A stretch of 64,000 nucleotides of DNA from positions 2,301,501 to 2,365,500 of the forward strand of contig NZ_HG322950.1 of assembly GCF_000689415.1 (NCBI RefSeq), written 5' to 3'. A program made the position numbers and the translations under genes. The notes under the pieces were generated by a model, which was given only the letters and a program-made list of their open reading frames with translations, searched no databases and was not told the DNA's origin. Shown here one piece after another: positions 16,270 through 25,319 of this stretch (position 1 is the first letter of the stretch; each line of letters begins with the position of its first letter). This stretch comes from Pseudomonas knackmussii B13. Lineage in GTDB: Bacteria; Pseudomonadota; Gammaproteobacteria; Pseudomonadales; Pseudomonadaceae.

Positions 16270-18006
16270 TTATTGGTTGGAAATTGCAAGTTCTTCAACA
16301 TAATCATTTCCAAATAGATATTTTGCGGTCTCTAGAGCTGTTTCTGACATTGATTGTGTTGCAAGAACAGCCAGTCGTGTCATGGGTCTTGATATCGAGA
16401 CATAAAAAAGATTTCGAGCTCGATAGTAACCTTTTATGTTTTTGTTGGTGAGTGACTTGCTCTTGATAAGTTCTAGTAGCTGGGGCCAGTTGTAGTGATT
16501 CCAGCCGCCGCCGAGTACGACGAGAACGTTCTCGAACTCAGCGCCTTTGACACTGTGCTGCGTGGCGAAGGGAGTTTGTCGTTCAATGAACTTAACTAGT
16601 TCAGAAACTTCTTTATAATGAACATTTCGTAGCTTGCTGTAGCGCTGAAGGGCCGTGGCATCCTCTGGTATCGGGTCGCCATTTAGTGCAATGAGTTCTT
16701 CATCTCGACGTAATAGGCGGTCCGGTAGTAGTGGGCGTCCTGCGCTCTTTAGGTGGTCGATAACTTCACCAATTGTTCCTTCAATGCGAAGTTTCTGAAG
16801 CGTGTCCATGTCTTCGCGCCAAGCGATTTTATCGGTATGCTTCATGATCGCAGGGCCTGAGCCAAATATTCTGAACATTTCGCCATAGCGAGACGCGTTA
16901 TAAGCTGCGCACATGGGCTCGACAATCTCAGCGAAAAACTTTATTGCCGGATCTTCCTTTTTTGCAAATAATTCGGTCCGGCCGCTGAATATTTTGGCAA
17001 TGCTTGGGTACCCCTGCTCAGCAGCAAGAACGTTATGTGTGAGCATTAGAATTTTTGTTTTATTTAGGTCCCAGCCCTCGGTTTGGAGTCTATTTATCAG
17101 ATCTTCGCGGGTGGACTTTGCGAGTTCGGCTGGTAGGTCTTGCTTGGAATGTATGTCATCAGTCCTAGGGCCTGTATATGCGTTGGCATGAAAGAATCGT
17201 GCCTCTCCAAAAGCGTTGGGGTCGCGGACAGCCTGGGTTAGCTCCGGGCGAAGCTTGTTTAGGACATTGACAATGGCCGGCGCTGAGCGAAAATTGGAGC
17301 CTTTACCAATCTCTTCCATTGGATAGTCGGCAAGTTCATACTCACTGCGATATATAGTCTGCCAATGGTCCCCAAAAAGTCCGATTAGTGGTCCATTGCC
17401 GACTTTCAGGAAGTTCTCGGTGATTGCCTCCATGAATTGGCGGTCAGTATCTTGATACTCATCGATGAAAATAATTGGAAATTGCTTTGTAAATAGTTGG
17501 CGAAATTTTTCCTGAGAGATGAATTTGGCCATGATTGCTGGAATGTCATCATGACCAAGCGTGATATGGCTAGCATCAACGCCAAAGAAGCCAAGATCGT
17601 AAACGACGGGCTTTGAGCCTACGCCGCCGCCTTGCTCAATTTTTTCGCGCCGATCGTCCATCGACTCAATAAAGTTACGCAGCGCTTTCTGAAATTGGCG
17701 CAGAAACGCCCATGAGAAAGCATGGATGGTATCGACAAGTATTGCTGGGTGATCCTCGATCTCCTGAGCAATCTCGTTTCGAGCAACTTCTGTGTAGGTT
17801 ATGCAGGCTACCTTTTGACCTGCTTGCACCAGTGCTTGTCCGCGCTCTGTGATTAGGCGCTTTAGTGCAGCAACTAGGGAGTAAGTCTTACCCGCACCTG
17901 CACCTGCCTCAAGACGGAAACTACGGCCGGCATCAAGGGCCTCATCAATCTTCCTCTGGGCTTCCTTAGCGGCAACTAGGGCTGGGTTCTCGACAGGTTT
18001 AGTCAT
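16270..18006 (-). CDS. gajB: UvrD-family ATP-dependent helicase, GajB-like (Gabija-like system)
   Basis: 578 aa from the ATG at 18006, which overlaps the upstream nuclease stop as ATGA and has GAGGAA 5 nt before it; the longer frame to 18090 is rejected. Superfamily 1A helicase motifs are complete: I GAGAGKT (35-41), Ia CITYTEVARNEIA (68-80), II DEYQDTD (182-188), III GDHWQTIY (212-219), IV-like NFRSAP (238-243), V VKGAEFEN (486-493) and VI RNLFYVSISRP (531-541). In Gabija, GajB senses or processes DNA ends and activates GajA. Base composition is clearly more AT-rich than the flanks, consistent with transfer. A stand-alone UvrD/PcrA-like helicase is the alternative, but the coupling to an OLD nuclease argues for defence. 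Confidence 0.85.
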   Translation of the reverse strand: MTKPVENPALVAAKEAQRKIDEALDAGRSFRLEAGAGAGKTYSLVAALKRLITERGQALVQAGQKVACITYTEVARNEIAQEIEDHPAILVDTIHAFSWAFLRQFQKALRNFIESMDDRREKIEQGGGVGSKPVVYDLGFFGVDASHITLGHDDIPAIMAKFISQEKFRQLFTKQFPIIFIDEYQDTDRQFMEAITENFLKVGNGPLIGLFGDHWQTIYRSEYELADYPMEEIGKGSNFRSAPAIVNVLNKLRPELTQAVRDPNAFGEARFFHANAYTGPRTDDIHSKQDLPAELAKSTREDLINRLQTEGWDLNKTKILMLTHNVLAAEQGYPSIAKIFSGRTELFAKKEDPAIKFFAEIVEPMCAAYNASRYGEMFRIFGSGPAIMKHTDKIAWREDMDTLQKLRIEGTIGEVIDHLKSAGRPLLPDRLLRRDEELIALNGDPIPEDATALQRYSKLRNVHYKEVSELVKFIERQTPFATQHSVKGAEFENVLVVLGGGWNHYNWPQLLELIKSKSLTNKNIKGYYRARNLFYVSISRPMTRLAVLATQSMSETALETAKYLFGNDYVEELAISNQ

Positions 18007-20105
18007 GCCATTTCCTCGCCAGTTGATGCTTCCTTCGGTGTTTCTACGGAATGTTCTGCCGTAGGAGCAGAAAACGGTTCGGAGAGCCAAACCAAGCCTT
18101 CCCGGATGTACCGCGGTACCGTCCAGTCCTTCTCACGAATCGCAAATCGCAAAGCTGTATCCGCCTTATCTAGGCCCTGTGCGATTTCCCACGCCTCAGT
18201 TGCTTCATCTAGTTCTTTCGACCAATCAAAACGATCTGGGTTGGCGAGAACAAGGGCGTCTTCGTAGCTGCGGGCACAAACGTCCGAGTCGGCATTCTCA
18301 GGTATCTGATAGGCTATACGACGGCAGCCTCTCAGTTTCTCTTTAGTGTTTTTGCTTGCAAGTTCGGAGGGAGTGATCTGCCAGCTATCTTTATCTTTCT
18401 TGTCATGGGGGCGAAACCATTCCTTGATTGCGGCGTTCGAAATTCGCTCACCTTCAGCGACTGGGCATTTCTCCCATTTTTTTACCATCGTTCCTTTCTT
18501 GTTCTTCCTTTCAACAGCTTTTGTCGAATCTAGGTCGGTAATGATGAGTGTTTTTAGTTCAAGGAAATCGAGTAGGGGGTAGAATATGTGTGCGTGGGCC
18601 CCACCTACCTCGACACAAGTTACATACTGTCTTGCAAGTTTGTTTTTTTCGTCGAGTGATTTGTCAGCAATCTCGCACAATCGAGGCATTAGGAGACGCT
18701 CTGTGGTTCCCTCTACCATAATTGCTTTGTCAGCAAAATAGAGGTCGCATTTGGTCAGTGTCATGTATTGATGCAAGAAATATTGGTCGTCAGATGATAT
18801 GCTGGTCATTCCTTTTTTGAAGTCCTTTACCTTTGTCTGCCGGTTTCCGGTTTTATTTGGAGATTCATGCAGGAAGTATCGTACTGCTTCAAAGGATGCG
18901 GCGTTCGCGACATGGGGCGAATGCGTTGTGATGACGAATTGGACTTTCCAGGCAGGCTCGTCGGGATAACTCGCTGACAGCTTCCCAATTGCTGCGTTTA
19001 ATTGATTTATGAAGACTTCTTGCATCTGAGGATGCAGGTGAGCTTCCGGCTCTTCGATAAAAATAAGGTGGGTAACAGGACGGGTCACTTTTGCGCGATA
19101 AGCCTTGTGGTAACTCTCAAGCTGCAAAAGCATATAAATCAGGTTGCGGGTTCCTAGTCCATTATAGCCTTCAGGTAAATGAACCCCATCTGAGCCGGTG
19201 TAGACGATTCTTGTATGGTCCGATAGAAGCGCTTCAACATTCAGCGCAGTTTCTGGACGAAGCTCGGTGTCATTGAGGCTCGGGAATCCCATGACTTCCA
19301 TGGCAGGTAGTAGCTTTTTCAGCATTACATCGAAATCGCCTTGAACGCTCCGTTCAATGCCTTCGACGGATGCTTTTAGTTTGGATGCAAGCTCTTGGTC
19401 AGCAGCTGCAGCTGTCGGAGCAGTGGCAGTCTTAAAAAGAGTACTTAGTAATTTCCCAATAACATCTGTGTCGCCATGCTTCGCATGGTCGAGAGTGCGT
19501 TGGGCGCGTACGAAGTTGCACTGTATCAGTGCAGTGAGAGCGGCCGTTCCGTCGAAGTCGCGGCGATTGGTGTCGTCTGTAGGGTCTATGGCGCAGACGT
19601 GGACAGCGTACGCCTTAGGGAGCGTTTCGCGCAAAGAACGGAGAAAGTGCGCACTCGGATCAGCATCTTTTGGCGGAGGTTGCACGTCGAGCAAGGTGTG
19701 GAGCGTTGCTAACGTTGGTGCGTACTCAACACGCACAATGGCCTTAGTTGATGACACATCTAAGTCGATGACGAATGGAGCAAGTGGGCCCAGATTTGGC
19801 GCGGCAGCGTCATAAGCGAAGGTAAGCGTCAGGGCGATTTTCGGAAGTGCAGCGAGCACTGCTTCCGAGCTTGCTTCCTTTAGTCTTAAAGCTTTGGCAT
19901 CAAAAAACTTACCTCGCGCACTCGCCGAGAAGTCCTCCAATCGGAAACGGGGCCCATTCTCTCCTGTGAAGCGATCAAATATTTCGGTGAGCGATGTCTT
20001 GCCGCTATTGTTCCGCCCCACAATCACTGTGGAGGTTGACTCCAGCAGGATCTCGACATCTTGAAGCAGTCTAAATCCCTCGACCCTTACCTTCTCAATA
20101 CGCAT
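18003..20105 (-). CDS. gajA: OLD-family ATPase/TOPRIM nuclease, GajA-like (Gabija-like system)
   Basis: 700 aa from the ATG at 20105 (AAGGAG 6 nt upstream; start MRIEKVRVEGFRLLQD is typical of the family). An in-frame ATG at 20213 would add 36 residues without a good ribosome site. An ABC-type ATPase is formed by Walker A GRNNSGKT (30-37), signature GLGTRN (316-321), Walker B LIFIEEPEAH (347-356) and switch THSPHVA (394-400). The TOPRIM nuclease follows, with VEGTTE (464-469), DLDS (524-527) and YEDALV (614-619). Class 2 OLD nucleases beside UvrD-like helicases constitute Gabija, which cuts or nicks invading DNA when nucleotides are depleted. It is longer than the ~580-aa founding GajA; the extra length is mainly around and after the TOPRIM domain. 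Confidence 0.85.
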   Translation of the reverse strand: MRIEKVRVEGFRLLQDVEILLESTSTVIVGRNNSGKTSLTEIFDRFTGENGPRFRLEDFSASARGKFFDAKALRLKEASSEAVLAALPKIALTLTFAYDAAAPNLGPLAPFVIDLDVSSTKAIVRVEYAPTLATLHTLLDVQPPPKDADPSAHFLRSLRETLPKAYAVHVCAIDPTDDTNRRDFDGTAALTALIQCNFVRAQRTLDHAKHGDTDVIGKLLSTLFKTATAPTAAAADQELASKLKASVEGIERSVQGDFDVMLKKLLPAMEVMGFPSLNDTELRPETALNVEALLSDHTRIVYTGSDGVHLPEGYNGLGTRNLIYMLLQLESYHKAYRAKVTRPVTHLIFIEEPEAHLHPQMQEVFINQLNAAIGKLSASYPDEPAWKVQFVITTHSPHVANAASFEAVRYFLHESPNKTGNRQTKVKDFKKGMTSISSDDQYFLHQYMTLTKCDLYFADKAIMVEGTTERLLMPRLCEIADKSLDEKNKLARQYVTCVEVGGAHAHIFYPLLDFLELKTLIITDLDSTKAVERKNKKGTMVKKWEKCPVAEGERISNAAIKEWFRPHDKKDKDSWQITPSELASKNTKEKLRGCRRIAYQIPENADSDVCARSYEDALVLANPDRFDWSKELDEATEAWEIAQGLDKADTALRFAIREKDWTVPRYIREGLVWLSEPFSAPTAEHSVETPKEASTGEEMA

Positions 20106-20699
20106 TTTTGCTCCTTGAAGTACTATCCGTAACACTTCTTCAGTTGTCAGACGTGCGCGCGGTTTCTGTGCACGCCTGGTTAGATCGCCAATTTTGATTC
20201 TGTAGTTGGTCAATCATACATGCGGTGTGTGTTTGCCGGCTGTGCCGCGCCAGGGCTTTTGCTGCGCCAGAGGGTCGCATCATCAATTCATTGCCAGGCA
20301 ATAACTGCAATCTATATCAAGCGGCCAATTGAGCTGGCAGTTCTAGCGGAGCGCTTTGGTAACCACGTTCCTGCTGGCAAATTTGATATGCCCGGTGGAG
20401 TCCCTCCCAACCACCCCCAGGGGTCTTGTACAAGGTTACCCGGTTGTCCTGCTCGGACAGCTCCAAGCTGATCGAAAGGGGGACAGGAAAAAGGGGAAGA
20501 TCTCTTTTCCCTATCCAATATGTCTGCTTTTGGCCGGCTGCGGACCTTTAGAAGGTCCACACTGGGCCCAAATCCCTCCCCAGTTGACCCCCTCCCCACA
20601 ACCTACTAAATTCCGCCCCCGGTGCTGAACACACCTCTCGTAGCGGTCCCTCCATGCCCGACAGCATGCGAATCACCTGACTTTCAGGAAACCGCACAA
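20106..20699. other. Gap between the defence genes and the BRO-N gene
   Basis: This ~590-bp stretch must hold the promoter for the leftward nuclease/helicase pair and that of the BRO-N gene. I see no convincing gene: the small open frames lack ribosome sites and recognisable motifs. A perfect small hairpin GGACCTT-TAG-AAGGTCC lies at 20542-20558. The AT-rich composition of the defence genes changes back to high GC from about 20400, so one edge of the island probably lies here. No integrase, tRNA or clear attachment repeat is visible. Confidence 0.5.
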
Positions 20700-21194
20700 A
20701 TGACTATGAATACCTTCACTGCCCCCGCGCAGTCCCTCGCTGCACCCCTCGTTCCCACCCACTTCTACCGCCACAAACGCCGCCTGCGTGCCCTGTTGAT
20801 CGACGGGCAGGCGTGGTTCGTCGTGCGGGATCTCGGCAAGTTGATGAATGCCTGGCTGGAGGAGCGCGCCGTGCGCAACCTCGATGCGGATCAGGTTTGC
20901 CGTGCCGTGATTCGCGATGACAACGGCTTGGCCGAGGAGGCTGAGCTGATGAGCGAGTCCGGCGTGTATGCCACGCTCATTCACTTCCACCATCCGGAGA
21001 ACCGCTGCATTCGGCAGTGGCTCAGCCATTCGGTGTTGCCGAGCCTGCGGGATGTGGCGCTGGGCGCGCCGGGGGAAGTGCCGCGTCGGCGGTTGCTGCG
21101 TTGGGAACAGCAGCAGTTGAGCGTGCTCGACTGGCAGGGGCAGATGTGGGTGCCGCTGGGTGAGTTGCCGCAGGTGATGCGGATCGGGTCGTAA
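20700..21194 (+). CDS. BRO-N domain protein (phage antirepressor-like)
   Basis: 164 aa, starting MTMNTFTAPAQSLA at 20700 with CAGGAAA upstream; a longer frame from 20622 has no better start. Residues about 22-120 form a BRO-N domain: RLRALLIDGQAWFVVRDLGK, LMNAWLEERAVRNLD, SESGVYATLIHF and RQWLSHSVLPSLRD. BRO-N proteins are phage- or virus-derived DNA-binding proteins and many Pseudomonas carry stand-alone copies; their host role is unclear. A decayed second copy lies at 28502. It follows the Gabija-like pair, consistent with an accessory, phage-influenced region. Confidence 0.75.
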   Translation: MTMNTFTAPAQSLAAPLVPTHFYRHKRRLRALLIDGQAWFVVRDLGKLMNAWLEERAVRNLDADQVCRAVIRDDNGLAEEAELMSESGVYATLIHFHHPENRCIRQWLSHSVLPSLRDVALGAPGEVPRRRLLRWEQQQLSVLDWQGQMWVPLGELPQVMRIGS

Positions 21195-21240
21195 GCTCGG
21201 CACTGCCCGGCTACGGAGAACTCGCCGGGAACGTAGGGCC

Positions 21241-21261
21241 GCATAACCCTCCGGGTTATGC
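21241..21261. repeat. Hairpin downstream of the BRO-N gene
   Basis: GCATAACCC-TCC-GGGTTATGC is a perfect 9-bp stem flanked by GCC on the right. Short repeats of this type (GCATAAC...GTTATGC) recur between Pseudomonas genes. A degraded relative follows the broken BRO-N copy at about 28707-28731. It may act as a weak terminator. Confidence 0.5.
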
Positions 21262-21397
21262 GCCGATTGGCCGTGGCCATGCCCCGCTCGGGATCGAGCC
21301 CGGAAGAGCCCGCTGTCTCGCGCCGACTTGATCGGCATCAAGGATGCGCCCGCCAGGGAGCGCAACGTGGAGGCTCGGCAACAGGGAGCCCCCGTCC

Positions 21398-21958
21398 ATG
21401 AACATCTACGAAGCCCTCTACGGCCGCCGTTCGGTCCGTAACTACAGCGCCGAACCGCTCGACGACGAGCTCATCCGGCGCCTGATCGACGCGGCCATCC
21501 AGGCGCCCAGCGCAGTCAACGAGCAGCCGTGGACATTCACGGTGGTGCGCAACCAGGCGCTGCTGGAGCGCATCTCCCACGACGCCAAGGCGTACATGCT
21601 GGAGAACCTGCCCGCCGTTCCCCAGTCCGAGCGCTTGCGCTCGATGCTCGGCGACGCGGGCTTCCAGATCTTCCACCATGCGCCGGCGCTCATCCTGGTA
21701 TCCGGCCGGGCCGAGGAGCCCTGGATAGTCGAGGACTGCACCCTGGCCGCGGAAAACCTCATGCTCGCTGCCCACGCCGACGGCCTGGGCACCTGCTGGA
21801 TCGGCTTCGCCCAACGCTACCTCGACACGCCGGAAGGCAAGGCCGCGCTGGGCATTCCGGCGCAGTGGAAACCGGTGGCGCCGATCATCGTCGGGCGCCC
21901 GAGGTCGGTGCCGTTGCCGGTTTCGCGCAAGGCGGCGGAGGTGATGTGGCTGGATTGA
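21398..21958 (+). CDS. Nitroreductase-family FMN oxidoreductase
   Basis: 186 aa starting MNIYEALYGRRSVRNYSAEP, the classic nitroreductase N-terminus where the RRSVR Arg residues bind FMN phosphate. Further family marks are AAIQAPSAVNEQPWTFTVV, ENLMLAAHADGLGTCWIGF and IIVGRPRS. Such flavoproteins reduce nitro compounds, quinones or similar acceptors with NAD(P)H as dimers; the natural substrate is not predictable. The frame extends upstream to 21344, but the family N-terminus fixes the start at 21398. It stands alone, with no evident operon partner. Confidence 0.87.
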   Translation: MNIYEALYGRRSVRNYSAEPLDDELIRRLIDAAIQAPSAVNEQPWTFTVVRNQALLERISHDAKAYMLENLPAVPQSERLRSMLGDAGFQIFHHAPALILVSGRAEEPWIVEDCTLAAENLMLAAHADGLGTCWIGFAQRYLDTPEGKAALGIPAQWKPVAPIIVGRPRSVPLPVSRKAAEVMWLD

Positions 21959-22098
21959 GGGCCTGCACTGCGGGTTGCCTGAATCATGGGCGGCAGGCCA
22001 AGGAGCGTCTGGCCGGTTTCTGCAGGTCGTGACAGGCAGGGATCGGCCGGAAGCGGAAGCTTCCGGCCATGGGCATTTATCGAGAAAGGGTCTGGCGA

Positions 22099-23100
22099 TT
22101 ATTCACTCACCAATCGAATGACCGTCTTGCCCTTGCCGCGACCTTCCGCGACCTGACGAAACGCCTCATTGACCTCATTCAGTGCAAAGGGCTGCTGATC
22201 CACTCGGATCGTCAGTTGCCCGTTGTTGGCCAGCTCAGCCGCCGCGCGCAGGATAGCTCCGTGGTGTTCCCGTCCCTTGCCTGTGAGCAGCGGCGTCAGC
22301 GTGAAGACGCCCGAATAGGTGGCGCTCTTGAACGACAGCGGCGCGAGGCTGTGCTGGCCCCAGCCGAGGCAGCTCAGTACGTGCCCGGTATAAGGCTTCA
22401 CGGCCTGGAAGGAGGCATCCAGGGTGCTGCCGCCTACCGTGTCGTAGACGATGTCGAAACCTTCGCCGGCCGTGTATTGCTCGACATAGGCCTCCACGCT
22501 CTGCGCCTGGTAGTTGATCGCCGTGGCACCAAGCGAGCGAATGAAGTCGAGACTCGCCGCCGAACCGGTGGCGTACACCTGGGCACCACGCGCCTTGGCC
22601 AGTTGCACCGCGACCTGGCCGACGCCACCTGCGCCGCCATGAATCAGCACCCGCTGGCCGGCGCGGACGTTGGCGCGATCCACCAGGCCTTCCCAGGCGG
22701 TGATGAACACCAGCGGCAGGGCGGCTGCCTCAGGCATGCTCAAAGCGTGCGGCTTTGCCGCGATCAGCCGGGCATCCACGGCGATGTACTCGGCCATGGT
22801 GCCCTGGGCTCCGCCAATGCCACCGGCCATGCCGAAGACTTCCTGGCCCGGCGTGAAGCCCTCGACCGCCTCGCCCAACTCGACGACCGTGCCGGCGAGA
22901 TCCAGCCCGAGCACCGCCGGCAGCGCCTGGCGGGCATGCGCCCCTGCGCCGGTGGCGATCTTGGTGTCGAGGGGGTTGACCCCCGCGGCGTGAACCCTGA
23001 CCAGCACCTGCCCCTTGCCGGGAACGGGGCGGGCGATGTGGCGCACAGCCAGAGGGGTTTGGGCGGACTCGGCGATGGCGGCAAGCATGGTCTGATTCAT
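22099..23100 (-). CDS. NADP-dependent quinone oxidoreductase-like (zinc-free MDR family)
   Basis: 333 aa from the ATG at 23100 (MNQTMLAAIAESAQTPL); upstream codons in the open frame are not family-like. This is the medium-chain dehydrogenase/reductase fold of the quinone oxidoreductase/zeta-crystallin type: VHAAGVNPLDTKIATGAG, PAVLGLDLAGTVVELG, the Rossmann motif HGGAGGVGQVAVQLAKARG and GKGKTVIRL at the end. The cysteine ligands of the structural zinc are absent, as in the quinone oxidoreductase branch. It is transcribed away from the adjacent LysR gene, which is its likely regulator, perhaps in response to a quinone or electrophile. Confidence 0.88.
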   Translation of the reverse strand: MNQTMLAAIAESAQTPLAVRHIARPVPGKGQVLVRVHAAGVNPLDTKIATGAGAHARQALPAVLGLDLAGTVVELGEAVEGFTPGQEVFGMAGGIGGAQGTMAEYIAVDARLIAAKPHALSMPEAAALPLVFITAWEGLVDRANVRAGQRVLIHGGAGGVGQVAVQLAKARGAQVYATGSAASLDFIRSLGATAINYQAQSVEAYVEQYTAGEGFDIVYDTVGGSTLDASFQAVKPYTGHVLSCLGWGQHSLAPLSFKSATYSGVFTLTPLLTGKGREHHGAILRAAAELANNGQLTIRVDQQPFALNEVNEAFRQVAEGRGKGKTVIRLVSE

Positions 23101-23207
23101 GACGGGGACCTCGGATTGAATGGACGCCTTCAGATTGCCCCGCCTTGCCAATTCCGATAAGAAACTAAATTCGGATATGACTTATTCCCCAAAGAGGCCT
23201 AATTACG

Positions 23208-24086
23208 ATGGATCTGTTCGACAGCATGCGCATCTTCGTCCGCGTCGTGGAGCGCGGTTCGTTCTCGGCGGTTGCGCGCGAACTGAACCTGGGGCAACCG
23301 GCAGTCAGCAAGCAGATCCGCGCCCTGGAGCAATACCTGGGCGGCCCGGTATTCGCCCGCAGTACCCGGCACTTGGCCCTGACCGACCAGGGGCAAGGTT
23401 TCTACAGGCACTGCCAGGAGATCCTCGGCCAGCTCGACGCTGCCACCCGGAGCTTCGCCAGCGGCCAGGAGCAGATCGCCGGCCCCCTGCGCATCACCGC
23501 ACCGGTCAGCTATGGGCGGCTGTGCATTGCACCGCTGATCCCGGGTTTTCTGCAGCGCTATCCCGAGGTGCGGATCGACCTGCGCCTGAGCGATCACAAC
23601 GAAGACCTGCTCAAGGAAAACATCGATCTGGCCATCCGCATCGGCGTGGTGAAGAGCGAGGGGCTGGTGGCCGTGTCCCTCGGCACCAGCACCCGGCGGG
23701 TCTATGCCTCGCCCACCTATTTGCAGCGCCACGGCCTGCCACGCGAGCCCGCCGAACTGGCAGGCCACAACTGCATCGCTTTCACCTTGCTGGAGCACTA
23801 CGACCGCTGGCACTTCAGCCACGGTGCGCAAGCGCTGGATGTCGTCATCAAGGGCAACGTCACCAGCAACAGCAGCGAGGCCATTCGGGAAATGGTCCTC
23901 GGCGGCCTGGGCGTTTCACTCTCGCCGGATTGGCTGTTCGCCGCGGATCTCCAACAAGGCAGCGTGTGCAGCCTGCTCGACGATTACCAGACCACTGCGC
24001 TGCCGGTCAGCGCTGTCCTGAGTCCTGAACGGCGACGGTCGGCGCGGACTATGGCTTTCATCGACTTTCTTCGCGTGCACTTGTAG
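23208..24086 (+). CDS. LysR-family regulator, divergent from the quinone oxidoreductase gene
   Basis: 292 aa starting MDLFDSMRIFVRVVERGSFS. The HTH is SAVARELNLGQPAVSKQIRALE (about residues 18-40) and the periplasmic-binding-like effector domain spans about residues 90-290. It groups by sequence with the CrgA/DmlR-type regulators of enzymes handling small electrophiles. The 107-bp divergent spacer to the oxidoreductase gene holds partial repeats with TTCCGA and TCGGA, a plausible LysR site that I cannot define exactly. Autoregulation and control of the divergent gene is the usual arrangement. Confidence 0.87.
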   Translation: MDLFDSMRIFVRVVERGSFSAVARELNLGQPAVSKQIRALEQYLGGPVFARSTRHLALTDQGQGFYRHCQEILGQLDAATRSFASGQEQIAGPLRITAPVSYGRLCIAPLIPGFLQRYPEVRIDLRLSDHNEDLLKENIDLAIRIGVVKSEGLVAVSLGTSTRRVYASPTYLQRHGLPREPAELAGHNCIAFTLLEHYDRWHFSHGAQALDVVIKGNVTSNSSEAIREMVLGGLGVSLSPDWLFAADLQQGSVCSLLDDYQTTALPVSAVLSPERRRSARTMAFIDFLRVHL

Positions 24087-24158
24087 GTTCGCCCGACGCT
24101 GCCGGGGATGGTTTCCCGGGAAACGACCCCGCGAGGAGCCCGTGTTCAGGGCAGGCGT

Positions 24159-24506
24159 TCACTCCAGATCAGCGTCGATGCGAATGATCAGCCCGTCACT
24201 GTTGACGGCAATTTGCAGCACGCCGATCTCGTGGCCGAAATCTCCGGTGAAGTCGACCCGCACGCTGGCACGGTTGGCGCCCAGAGGCTCGATCGACAGC
24301 ATGCGAGTCACCGTCTTGTAGCCAATGAAGTACTGCTCTACGTAAGTGCGAATGCCCGCATGGCCGTCGAACCGATGCCCGGTGGACGGGTCATCGATCA
24401 ACGCATCCGCTGTGAACAGTTTCAGAACACCCTCGACGTCGAATGCATTGGTAGCGCCGATCAGGGCATCAGCGACCCTGTGCAGGTTGTCTTTCTCCGG
24501 GGTCAT
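24159..24506 (-). CDS. SnoaL/NTF2-like small protein
   Basis: 115 aa from the ATG at 24506 (MTPEKDNLHRVADALIG) with GGGAG 8 nt upstream; the frame extends to 24587 with less plausible starts. The alpha+beta barrel pattern DALIGATNAFDVEGVLKLFT, DDPSTGHRFDGHAGI and YVEQYFIGYKTVTRML is typical of SnoaL-like polyketide-cyclase/NTF2 folds, which may be enzymes or ligand-binding proteins. It converges on the upstream LysR gene, and a 14-bp palindrome GTTTCCCGGGAAAC at 24111-24124 lies between the two stops. The function is unknown. Confidence 0.75.
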   Translation of the reverse strand: MTPEKDNLHRVADALIGATNAFDVEGVLKLFTADALIDDPSTGHRFDGHAGIRTYVEQYFIGYKTVTRMLSIEPLGANRASVRVDFTGDFGHEIGVLQIAVNSDGLIIRIDADLE

Positions 24507-25319
24507 CGCATCAGCTCCCATGCTGCCAGTCTTGTTTGGTTGAAAGTGACGCTGCAGCCACATGAGATCCATGGCTGCATCGCGCAATGCTCAAAAGCGG
24601 CGTGAAGGGGGCAACCCTCTCGCATACCCGTGCTTGGTCGTAATAGTCGTGCGTATACATCCCGCCACCTCTTGAGCCACCGCAAGGCGGGTACAAAGCG
24701 GGCGACTATGGGGTGACGAAGCGGGGGCGGGACAGGCTCAGATTGGCGGAAAAAATACGGAGCAGATGGCATGCGTCCGACAACCGGGGCGACGCGACTG
24801 AAATCGGCGGATTCAATCGCGCCGTGCAGGCTCGCGGGAAAGCCTGCCTACCTCGCCCTTGTACAGACGCCCAAGAGTAGATTGCGCAGCCAACGAGGTG
24901 CCGGATCAGCGCTGTTCGCCTAAGCGCCGCGTTCGCGGACATGATGTAGGGGCGTCCGTACTTCACCTCGTCACCCCCGCGAACGCGGGGGCCCAGAAAT
25001 GACGGCGATGGAGCAGGGCCCTTCCGACCTATGGCCGGCGCATCTCACCCCTTGCCCACAGGACGGGGCCGTCGATGCGGACCGGCCCGGCGACGTTGCT
25101 TCCAGGCGCCATTGCCTAGGCAGTTCGCTTCAGTTGTTCAGCCAGGTCGAGCGCTCGGACCTTCGCTTGGCATCCGGAAATGCCTGGCAACGGCATCGGC
25201 ACGGCCAAGGGCCACCGGTGGCGGCGAGCGCTGACGTCGTCACCGAGTTGTTGCGCTTTTCCGAGCGCGACCGAACGTGTTATTGATGCCGTTCAATTAT
25301 CAATCCCCCGTTCGATCCG
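24507..25319. other. Long gap before the second LysR gene, with one repeat element
   Basis: About 810 bp without a convincing gene; short open frames on both strands lack ribosome sites and known motifs. The right half carries one copy of a 40-nt hairpin repeat (24960-24999) that recurs at 28663. The stretch looks like accumulated intergenic debris rather than a compact regulatory region. It must include the promoters of the SnoaL-like gene and, just before 25320, of the LysR gene. Confidence 0.4.
24960..24999. repeat. 40-nt hairpin repeat, copy 1
   Basis: The element contains CCCCCGC-GAAC-GCGGGGG, a 7-bp stem with tetraloop. It is bounded by CGTCA on the left and, just past the element, TGACG on the right, giving a small MITE-like inverted repeat. 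38 of 40 positions match copy 2 at 28663-28702. Confidence 0.6.

Noticed and set aside
16270..18006. Housekeeping UvrD or PcrA helicase
   Set aside because: It is shorter than UvrD, lies in an AT-rich segment and is translationally coupled to an OLD nuclease, as in Gabija.
20312..20599. A 95-codon minus-strand frame between the defence and BRO-N genes
   Set aside because: No ribosome site, no motif, and it spans several small repeats and a hairpin; treated as intergenic.
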